From Thermoanaerobaculia bacterium (GTDB lineage Bacteria > Acidobacteriota > Thermoanaerobaculia > UBA5066), in NCBI GenBank assembly GCA_017999215.1, contig JAGOBQ010000088.1:1-11181 (forward strand): a stretch of DNA of 11,181 bases, in the 5' to 3' direction. Numbering within the stretch: the stretch's first letter is position 1; each line of letters opens with the position of its first letter. Below, in pieces: positions 6,819 to 11,181 of this stretch. The position numbers and the translations under genes were made by a program. The notes below the pieces were generated by a model. The model had not been told where the DNA came from. It did not search any database and worked only from the letters and a program-made list of their open reading frames with translations.

Positions 6819-6862
6819 TCCAGAATGGCGCGGAATCTCCGCCATCCTGGACATTTCGTCAA
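6819..6862 (-). promoter_or_regulatory. glnA promoter candidate with a large inverted repeat around the -10
   Basis: On the minus strand TTGACG (6862-6857) is followed after 17 bp by GAGATT (6839-6834), a plausible -35/-10 pair. An inverted repeat covers 6819-6851: TCCAGGATGGCG and CGCCATTCTGGA with a 9-nt centre holding the -10. In DNA there is one mismatch; in RNA all 12 pairs can form with one G-U. It ends 28 nt before the glnA ATG. It could be a repressor operator straddling the -10 or a leader hairpin if transcription begins further upstream. Confidence 0.55.
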
Positions 6863-6907
6863 GAGAAATCCCTGAACGCCCGACGAGAACCCTCAAAACT
6901 ACCGAAG

Positions 6908-6923
6908 CAGAGTAAACACTCTG
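6908..6923. promoter_or_regulatory. 16-bp palindrome in the glnA/HD-gene divergent region
   Basis: CAGAGT-AAAC-ACTCTG is a perfect palindrome with 6-bp arms in an A/T-rich island, followed by TTTTTATA. On the minus strand TATAAA (6931-6926) lies 2 bp upstream of it and could be a second, distal glnA -10, placing the palindrome at the start site. On the plus strand the same TTTATA is the -35 candidate of the HD gene. A shared operator is the preferred reading; read on the plus strand it also looks like a short intrinsic terminator, but no gene ends nearby in that direction. Confidence 0.45.
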
Positions 6924-6925
6924 TT

Positions 6926-6955
6926 TTTATAGGGCCGACGGAGACGCGGGATACT
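6926..6955 (+). promoter_or_regulatory. Candidate leaderless promoter of the HD-domain gene
   Basis: TTTATA (6926-6931, 4 of 6 matches to TTGACA), an 18-bp spacer, then GATACT (6950-6955, 4 of 6 matches to TATAAT). ATG follows after exactly 7 nt, so transcription would start at the start codon. No SD is present. Confidence 0.5.
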
Positions 6956-6962
6956 CCGCTCC

Positions 6963-7595
6963 ATGACCGCACCGACCCGCGAGAATGCCTGGGCCCTCCT
7001 GACCGAGTTCACCGCCTCGCAGGCTCTCCGCCGCCACGCCTTCGCCGTCGAGGCCGCGATGCGCGCGCTCGCCCGCTCCGCCGGCGTGACGGACGAGTCG
7101 GAGGTCGAGCTCTGGGGGCTCGTCGGGCTCCTTCACGACTTCGACTACGAGAAGTACCCGACCGAGGCGGACCACGTCTTCCGCGGGATGGAGATCCTCC
7201 GGCAACGGAGCTGGCCGGAGGAGCTGATCAAGGCCGTCGGCGGGCACGCGTTCTACACCGGGATCCCTCGCGAGACGCCGATGGAGAAGGCGATCCTCGC
7301 CGCAGACGAGCTGACCGGCTTCGTCGGCGCCTGCGCGCTCGTGAGGCCGTCGAAGAAGATCGCCGACGTCCCGGTCGAGTCCGTGATGAAGCGGCTGAAG
7401 GAGAAGGCGTTCGCCGCGAAGGTCGACCGCGAATACGTGAGGCGCGGCGCCGAGGAGTGGGGGCTCCCGCTCCCCGAGCTCGTCGCCCTCGTCCTCGCGT
7501 CGCAGGTGCCGATCGCCGCGGCCCTCGGCCTCGCCGGCGCGCCGGCGGCCGACCTCCCCGACACTCCCTGCCCGCCTCCACCGCCCGCGCCCTGA
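6963..7595 (+). CDS. HD-domain metal-dependent phosphohydrolase-type protein
   Basis: 210 aa. The HD superfamily signature is visible: H25 in RRHAFAVEAAMRAL, H58-D59 in GLLHDFDYEKYP, H71 (ADHVFRGMEIL), H95 in GGHAFYTG, and D115 in AADELTGFV. These are the usual divalent-metal ligands, so the site looks intact. The pattern fits the HDIG/COG2316-like predicted hydrolases, whose substrates are generally unknown but often nucleotides. There is no signal peptide or membrane segment, so it is cytoplasmic. The C-terminus is an Ala-rich helix ending in a proline-rich tail (CPPPPPAP), which looks disordered. The ATG at 6963 lacks an SD but has GATACT 7 nt upstream. It is divergent from glnA and 64 bp upstream of the deaminase-type gene, which has its own promoter candidate. 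Confidence 0.88.
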   Translation: MTAPTRENAWALLTEFTASQALRRHAFAVEAAMRALARSAGVTDESEVELWGLVGLLHDFDYEKYPTEADHVFRGMEILRQRSWPEELIKAVGGHAFYTGIPRETPMEKAILAADELTGFVGACALVRPSKKIADVPVESVMKRLKEKAFAAKVDREYVRRGAEEWGLPLPELVALVLASQVPIAAALGLAGAPAADLPDTPCPPPPPAP

Positions 7596-7623
7596 GGCGG
7601 GCCGGACCGTTTCGTCCCTCCGC

Positions 7624-7652
7624 TCGACGCGAGCCCTCCGCGGGCCGATACT
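7624..7652 (+). promoter_or_regulatory. Candidate leaderless promoter of the amidohydrolase gene
   Basis: TCGACG (7624-7629, 4 of 6 to TTGACA), a 17-bp spacer, GATACT (7647-7652), then 7 nt to the ATG at 7660. The -10 hexamer, the following CTCCG-like bases and the spacing repeat those before the HD gene. No SD is present. Confidence 0.5.
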
Positions 7653-7659
7653 CCGCCGG

Positions 7660-9048
7660 ATGCGCGCTCTTCTGATCGAGAACGCCCTCGTCGCCGGGAT
7701 GCGCTCGGCCGACGACCTCCACCCGCGCGGCGCGGTGTGGGCGGAGGACGGCGTCATCCGCGCCCTCGGCTCGGAGGCCCGCGCCGCCGCCGCGACCGCC
7801 GCCGCCCGCGGCGACGCCCTCGAGAGAGTCGACGCCGAGGGGCTCTGGCTCTTCCCCGGCTTCGTCCAGACTCACGTCCACCTCTGCCAGACGCTGCTCC
7901 GGAACGGCCCCGACGACCTCCCCCTCCTCCCCTGGCTGAAGACGCACGTCTGGCCGGGCGAAGCGGCGCACGACAAGGAGACGCTCTTCCTCTCCGCGCG
8001 CCTCGGCCTCGCCGAGCTCGCCGCGGGGGGGACGACCGCGATCCTCGACATGGGGACGGTCCGGCACACCGACGCCGTCTTCCGGGCCGCGGAGGCCTCG
8101 GGCCTCCGGGTGACGAGCGGCAACGCCCTGATGGACGACGCCGCCATGAACCCGCCGGAGCTCTTCGCCGAGACCTCCGAGGCGCTCGAGGAGGGGGAGC
8201 GCCTCCTCGCCAGGTGGCACGGCGCGGCGAACGGCCGGCTCCGGTTCGCCTGGTGCCCTCGCTTCGCCGTGTCGTGCACGGACCGGATCCTCGTCGAGGC
8301 GGCCTCCCGGGCGAAGGCGCAGGGCGTCCTCGTCCACACGCACGCCTCCGAGAACCTCGACGAAGTGGCGCTCGTGCGCGAGCGGAGCGGCCGCGCGAAC
8401 ATCGAGCACCTGCGGGAGATGGGGATCGGCGGGCGCGGGACCGTCCTCGCGCACGTCATCCACACGAGCGAGGAGGAGCGCCGCCTCCTCCTCGCCGACG
8501 GCACGGCCGTCGCGCACTGCCCCTCCTCGAACCTGAAGCTCGCCTCCGGGATCTGCCCGGTCCCCGACTACCTCGCGCGCGGCATCCGCGTCACGCTCGG
8601 CGCCGACGGCGCCCCGTGCAACGACCGGCTCGACGTCTTCTCCGAGATGCGGCACGCGGCGCTCCTGCAGAAGATCGCCGCGGGGCCGGGCGCGCTCAGC
8701 GCCTGGCAGGTCGTCCGGATGGCGACGGCCGAGGGGGCCGCGGCTCTCGGGCTCGGCGGCGTCTGCGGGACGATCGAGGTCGGCAAGCGCGCCGACCTCG
8801 TCCTCCTCGACCCGGCGGCCGGGTTCGCCCTCCCGACCTCCTGGCGCGACGACCCCTACGGGCCCGTCGTCTTCTCGTTCGACCGGAGCAACGTCGTGGA
8901 GACGCGGGTCGACGGAGAGGTCGTCTTCCACCGCGAGAAGCGTCCCGCCCGGACGCTCGCGCCGACGGCCGCCGAGATCGAGGACGCCGTCCGCGGGCTC
9001 CGCGAACGTCGCTCGCGGAGAGGACACCGGGCCGGGGGCGCCACTTGA
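7660..9048 (+). CDS. Amidohydrolase of the MTA/SAH deaminase (TrzA/AtzA-like) family
   Basis: 462 aa, a typical family length. The first residues form the composite beta sandwich (RALLIENALV, AVWAEDGVIRALG). The metal site is complete: H72 and H74 in QTHVH, H228 in VHTHASE with E231, H265 in LAHVIH, and D316 in LGADGAPCND. HCPSSNLKLASG at 286-297 and the C-terminal GTIEVGKRADLVLLD are family hallmarks. The family removes amino or chloro groups from ring substrates; the closest match in style is 5-methylthioadenosine/S-adenosylhomocysteine deaminase, also 5'-deoxyadenosine deaminase. Guanine deaminase is a lesser possibility. The exact substrate cannot be settled here. It acts in the cytoplasm in nucleoside or methionine-cycle salvage. 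The last 15 residues are Arg-rich and dispensable-looking. It follows the HD gene and precedes the stress protein by 53 bp. Confidence 0.92.
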   Translation: MRALLIENALVAGMRSADDLHPRGAVWAEDGVIRALGSEARAAAATAAARGDALERVDAEGLWLFPGFVQTHVHLCQTLLRNGPDDLPLLPWLKTHVWPGEAAHDKETLFLSARLGLAELAAGGTTAILDMGTVRHTDAVFRAAEASGLRVTSGNALMDDAAMNPPELFAETSEALEEGERLLARWHGAANGRLRFAWCPRFAVSCTDRILVEAASRAKAQGVLVHTHASENLDEVALVRERSGRANIEHLREMGIGGRGTVLAHVIHTSEEERRLLLADGTAVAHCPSSNLKLASGICPVPDYLARGIRVTLGADGAPCNDRLDVFSEMRHAALLQKIAAGPGALSAWQVVRMATAEGAAALGLGGVCGTIEVGKRADLVLLDPAAGFALPTSWRDDPYGPVVFSFDRSNVVETRVDGEVVFHREKRPARTLAPTAAEIEDAVRGLRERRSRRGHRAGGAT

Positions 9049-9090
9049 AGAGCGCGCCGCTCCGGCCCAGACTTCCGAGGAGAGCCCCCT

Positions 9091-9098
9091 GGAGGTGA
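9091..9098 (+). promoter_or_regulatory. Strong Shine-Dalgarno of the universal stress protein
   Basis: GGAGGTGA lies 3 nt before the ATG at 9102 (5 nt from the GGAGG core). This is the best SD in the window and contrasts with the SD-less starts of the two genes upstream. It fits translation from a longer mRNA that begins upstream. Confidence 0.8.
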
Positions 9099-9101
9099 AC
9101 G

Positions 9102-9569
9102 ATGGCCGTCCGTGAGAACGCCGCTCGCCTGAAGAGCATCGTCGTCGGCACCGACTTCTCGGTCTGCGCCGCCCGCGCCCTCGCTCACGCCGTTTCGCTC
9201 GCGCAGCTCTCGGGCGCGAAGCTGCACCTCGTGCACGTGCTCCTCGAGCCGGTCCAGGCGCTCGATGTCGCCGCCGCGCTCCCCTACCCCGACGTCGAGG
9301 TCCGGAGGGAGTGGGAGGAGGCCGCGCGCGTCAAGCTCGATCGCGAGGTGCGCGCCGCCGAGAAGCGGGGCGTGGCGACGACGGCGGAGATCCGCTGGGG
9401 CCGCCCGTCCGACACGATCGTCGACACCGCGGCGCGCCAGAAGGCGTCGATGATCGTCCTCGGAACCCACGGCCGGTCGGCCCTCGAGAAGCTCCTCCTC
9501 GGCTCGACCGCCGAGAGGGTCCTCCGGCTCTCGCCCGTCCCGGTCCTGACCGTCCGGGAGAAGAGGTGA
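9102..9569 (+). CDS. Universal stress protein, UspA family, ATP-binding type
   Basis: 155 aa, a single Usp domain of standard length. KSIVVGTDFS (11-20) carries the first strand and D18. The nucleotide-binding motif G-2x-G-9x-G-S is intact: G121, G124, G134, S135 within LGTHGRSALEKLLLGS. PVPVLTVREKR ends the last strand. The intact motif points to the ATP-binding subgroup; such proteins are small cytoplasmic dimers linked to starvation, redox or energy stress, but the specific role is unknown. It has a strong SD and follows the amidohydrolase by 53 bp with no promoter that I can see between them, so co-transcription is likely. A good hairpin closes the unit. Confidence 0.95.
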   Translation: MAVRENAARLKSIVVGTDFSVCAARALAHAVSLAQLSGAKLHLVHVLLEPVQALDVAAALPYPDVEVRREWEEAARVKLDREVRAAEKRGVATTAEIRWGRPSDTIVDTAARQKASMIVLGTHGRSALEKLLLGSTAERVLRLSPVPVLTVREKR

Positions 9570-9604
9570 CGGAAGCGCCGGGGCCCTGCTCCGGCGCTTC
9601 CGTT
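9569..9604. terminator. Hairpin terminator after the universal stress protein
   Basis: ACGGAAGCGCCGG (9569-9581) pairs perfectly with CCGGCGCTTCCGT (9591-9603), a 13-bp stem with a 9-nt loop that starts at the last base of the stop codon. Only two Ts follow on the plus strand. It also lies 9 nt past the stop of the convergent gene at 9613, so it may act in both directions. Confidence 0.8.
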
Positions 9605-9612
9605 CGGCCGGC

Positions 9613-10440
9613 CTAGTCGGCCTTCTCCCAGGCGTGGGGGATCTCGACGGGAAACGCCGTCCGCGTGAGCCGGTCGCGGTCGCCGAAGTAGAGCCCCCCG
9701 GCCGTCGCGTCTCCGTACCCGACCCACTCCTCGAAGGAGATGGCGTTCAGGAGGTCCTGGACGGCCACGGTCTTCGTCTTCTTCTTCGGGTTCTCGCGGA
9801 TCTCCTTGCGGGCGTTGTCGTACCGGCTCGAAGCGGCCAGCTGCGGCTGGTCGGTCCGGAGCTCCGCGAAGCAGACCTGCCGGAAGACCTTGCCGGGCCG
9901 ATGTGTGGCGTACCAGGCGTACTCCACCGGCGTCAGGTTCGAGAGGACGAGGAGCTCGAGCGGCGCGAAGATGGCGTAGAGCCGCGGCTCGCGCCGGGCC
10001 GGCTCGGCCGCGCCGATCGCCTGCGCGACCTCGGCCGGAGCCATGCTGTCGCGGCAGGGGGCCGGGCCGAACCGCGCGACGTCCGAGACCGGACCCATCG
10101 TGAGCGCCTGGCCGCCGGTCTTCACGAGCAGGACCCGGGTGTACGCCTCGATCGGGGTGATCGTGAAGGCGTTCGAGGAGAGCGCCGTCTTCGTCCTCTT
10201 GCCGGAGCGGACCTCCTGGATCGCGCGAGCGGTGTCTCCGGCCGTGTCCCTCCACCCTCCCTCCTCGAGGAAGGAAAACGCCGCGCCGTCGTTTCCGAGC
10301 GCCAGGTCGACGTAGATCCCCCGCCCGTGGAAGTGCCGGCCCGACCCCGGAGAGAGGTGGTGGGCGAGCCCCTCCACGCCGAGGCTCGTCGCGATGACGG
10401 AGCCGTGGGGGATCGTCAGGACGAGGTTCAACCGTTCCAT
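9613..10440 (-). CDS. Protein of unknown family, second gene after the RmlC-like epimerase
   Basis: 275 aa. I do not recognise a family. There is no signal peptide and no convincing membrane segment, so it looks cytoplasmic. The N-terminus is histidine-rich (PHGS at 11-14, LAHHLS at 25-30, GRHFHGRGIYVDLALGNDG at 34-52). The middle has TITPIEAYTRVLL and LYAIFAPLELLVLSNLTPVEYAWY. A lysine-rich patch (NPKKKTKTV) lies at 217-225. The C-terminus is FEEWVGYGDATAGGLYFGDRDRLTRTAFPVEIPHAW. Cysteines are only C129 and C190. The coding pattern is typical of this genome, and AGGAGA lies about 5 nt before the ATG. It follows the epimerase by 43 nt in the same direction with no terminator between, so an operon is likely. 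A role in sugar or surface metabolism would be guesswork from context. Confidence 0.8.
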   Translation of the reverse strand: MERLNLVLTIPHGSVIATSLGVEGLAHHLSPGSGRHFHGRGIYVDLALGNDGAAFSFLEEGGWRDTAGDTARAIQEVRSGKRTKTALSSNAFTITPIEAYTRVLLVKTGGQALTMGPVSDVARFGPAPCRDSMAPAEVAQAIGAAEPARREPRLYAIFAPLELLVLSNLTPVEYAWYATHRPGKVFRQVCFAELRTDQPQLAASSRYDNARKEIRENPKKKTKTVAVQDLLNAISFEEWVGYGDATAGGLYFGDRDRLTRTAFPVEIPHAWEKAD

Positions 10441-10483
10441 CGTGTCTCCTGCCTCCCGGACGCGCCGGGGCGCGAAAGGTACA

Positions 10484-11062
10484 TCAGCCGTTCGGAACTT
10501 CCCAGAGGTCCCGGACGGCCGGGTGGTCCCAGGGGATCCGGAACTCGTCGGGGTCGTTCACGTCGAACGTCCGGGTGACGAGGTAGAAGAGCGCGCACGG
10601 GTTCGTCAGCGGACGGTAGCCGTGGGCCACTCCTTCCGGGATCCTCACGAGGAGGTCCTGGCCGTCGCCCGCGACGACCACCTGCGTCCGGAGGTAGGTC
10701 GGCGAGGCCTTTCGGACGTCGAAGAGGACGAACTTCGCCTTCGAGGGGTGCGGGCAGAACCAGACGTCCTGCTGCTTCAGGTGGTAGTGGAGCCCCTTGA
10801 CGTGGTTCTCCGCGTTCACGATGGTGTAGTTGAGCTGCGCGACCGGGACGTCCCGGAAGAAGGCCGCGAGGGCCTCGCTTCCGGCGTGGTCCGCCTTCGC
10901 CCGGTAGATCTCCTGGAAGAAGCCCCGGTCGTCCACGAAACGGGGGAGGCGGTGGACCGCGACGCCCTCGATCGGCCCCGGCTTCCCGTAGGCTTTGGTC
11001 CCGGACCGGAACTCCTCCCCGATCGCCTCGATCGGCAGGACGGGCGTGGCGCTGTCACTCAT
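10484..11062 (-). CDS. RmlC-like (dTDP-4-dehydrorhamnose 3,5-epimerase family) cupin
   Basis: 192 aa, close to the RmlC length. Visible motifs: DDRGFFQEIY at 44-53, QLNYTIVNAENHVKGLHYH at 76-94 with the catalytic-type H92, FDVRKASPTY at 114-123, IPEGVAHGYRPL at 141-152, Y160, and FRIPWDHP at 174-181. True RmlC enzymes epimerise C3 and C5 of a dTDP-keto sugar in dTDP-L-rhamnose synthesis. Here the segment after GLHYH reads LKQQDVWF rather than the standard QAPPxxQxKLVR, and the second Tyr of the YxxxxxY segment is F166, so the substrate or the number of positions epimerised may differ. No other rhamnose genes are in the window. ATG 11062 has no SD but TAGAAT lies 6 nt upstream. It heads a two-gene unit with the unknown gene and is divergent from the ParA/MinD-type gene. 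Confidence 0.88.
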   Translation of the reverse strand: MSDSATPVLPIEAIGEEFRSGTKAYGKPGPIEGVAVHRLPRFVDDRGFFQEIYRAKADHAGSEALAAFFRDVPVAQLNYTIVNAENHVKGLHYHLKQQDVWFCPHPSKAKFVLFDVRKASPTYLRTQVVVAGDGQDLLVRIPEGVAHGYRPLTNPCALFYLVTRTFDVNDPDEFRIPWDHPAVRDLWEVPNG

Positions 11063-11068
11063 TCCGCG

Positions 11069-11074
11069 ATTCTA
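11069..11074 (-). promoter_or_regulatory. Candidate -10 element (TAGAAT) of the epimerase gene, leaderless arrangement
   Basis: On the minus strand TAGAAT matches TATAAT at 5 of 6 positions and ends 6 nt before the ATG at 11062. No Shine-Dalgarno sequence is present. The -35 region 17-18 bp upstream (ACTAGC/GACTAG) is poor. Confidence 0.5.
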
Positions 11075-11089
11075 ATCGGCGCGCGCGGC

Positions 11090-11181
11090 GTGCTAGTCTC
11101 CCGGAGCCCGGTCCCGAACAGGATTATTCCCGTCTCCTCCGGGAAGGGCGGCGCCGGAAAGACGACCGTCGCGACCAACTT
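11090..11181 (+). CDS. Start of a ParA/MinD/Mrp-type P-loop ATPase (cut by window edge)
   Basis: Only about 30 residues are visible. The frame reads NRIIPVSSGKGGAGKTTVATN, whose GKGGAGKTT is the deviant Walker A motif (with the early signature Lys) of the ParA/MinD/Mrp/NifH class. These are dimerising ATPases used in DNA partition, division-site or flagellar placement, and iron-sulfur cluster carriage; which one cannot be told from the P-loop alone. The start is uncertain: GTG at 11090 is the nearest in-frame conventional start and has no SD. The motif normally lies within the first 10-20 residues, which agrees with a start near there. The gene diverges from the epimerase gene across about 27 bp. 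Confidence 0.8.
   Translation, partial: MLVSRSPVPNRIIPVSSGKGGAGKTTVATN

Noticed and set aside
6830..6845. Possible sigma54 site for glnA (TGGC with GG-N10-GC spacing)
   Set aside because: The -12 side lacks TTGC and the middle bases do not fit the consensus; the GG/GC spacing alone is expected in GC-rich DNA.
6791..6862. In-frame ATG at 6862 extending glnA by 24 residues
   Set aside because: The extension is unlike GSI N-termini and crosses the inverted repeat; ATG 6790 has a strong SD and matches the family length.
5193..6896. 567-codon minus-strand open frame and a 729-codon plus-strand frame (5486-7675)
   Set aside because: Both overlap glnA in the wrong frame or strand and span its terminator and promoter regions; glnA is unambiguous.
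7228..9027. 599-codon minus-strand open frame
   Set aside because: It is antisense to the HD and amidohydrolase genes, which carry full catalytic motifs; the antisense product is low-complexity.
9606..9613. GGCCGGCC 8-bp palindrome
   Set aside because: Simple GC palindromes of this length are expected in GC-rich DNA, and this one overlaps the end of a gene.

Overview
The window is GC-rich bacterial chromosome (roughly 70% G+C by eye). Codon third positions are strongly G/C biased and genes are tightly packed on both strands. A winged-helix/membrane/WD40 fusion regulator, a type I-alpha glutamine synthetase and secreted proteins with Acidobacteriota-like beta-rich domains suggest an Acidobacteriota-type organism, perhaps Thermoanaerobaculia. 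That placement is inference from gene style and is not proven by any marker here. I see no tRNA, rRNA, CRISPR array, insertion sequence, integrase or phage gene, so this looks like ordinary chromosome rather than a mobile island.

Layout. (1) 1-1976, minus: a membrane-anchored winged-helix protein with a WD40 propeller, cut by the left edge. (2) 2061-4594, plus, divergent from it: two tandem paralogous secreted proteins of 423 and 421 aa that overlap by ATGA, ending in a strong hairpin terminator. (3) 4643-4975, minus, and 5078-5329, plus: a small membrane protein and a small acidic protein, divergent from each other. (4) 5450-6790, minus: glnA with an elaborate leader/promoter. (5) 6963-9569, plus: an HD-domain hydrolase, a 5-methylthioadenosine/S-adenosylhomocysteine deaminase-type amidohydrolase and a universal stress protein, closed by a terminator. 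(6) 9613-11062, minus: an RmlC-like sugar-epimerase cupin followed by a gene of unknown family, probably an operon. (7) 11090-11181, plus: the first codons of a ParA/MinD/Mrp-type P-loop ATPase, cut by the right edge.

How the parts may work together. The regulator and the secreted pair share one 84-bp divergent intergenic region with a 16-bp palindrome at the regulator's start codon, so local control is plausible. glnA and the HD gene share a 172-bp divergent region with two inverted repeats placed like operators or RNA hairpins. The HD and deaminase genes fit a nucleotide or nucleoside turnover theme. The epimerase fits cell-surface sugar work.

The most noteworthy observations are the secreted paralog pair with an unnamed conserved C-terminal region, the unknown protein beside the epimerase, and the glnA inverted repeat. 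A further pattern is that several first-in-operon genes lack a Shine-Dalgarno sequence but carry a -10-like hexamer 6-7 nt before the ATG, which suggests leaderless transcripts. I found no clear evidence of a wholly new multi-gene system.
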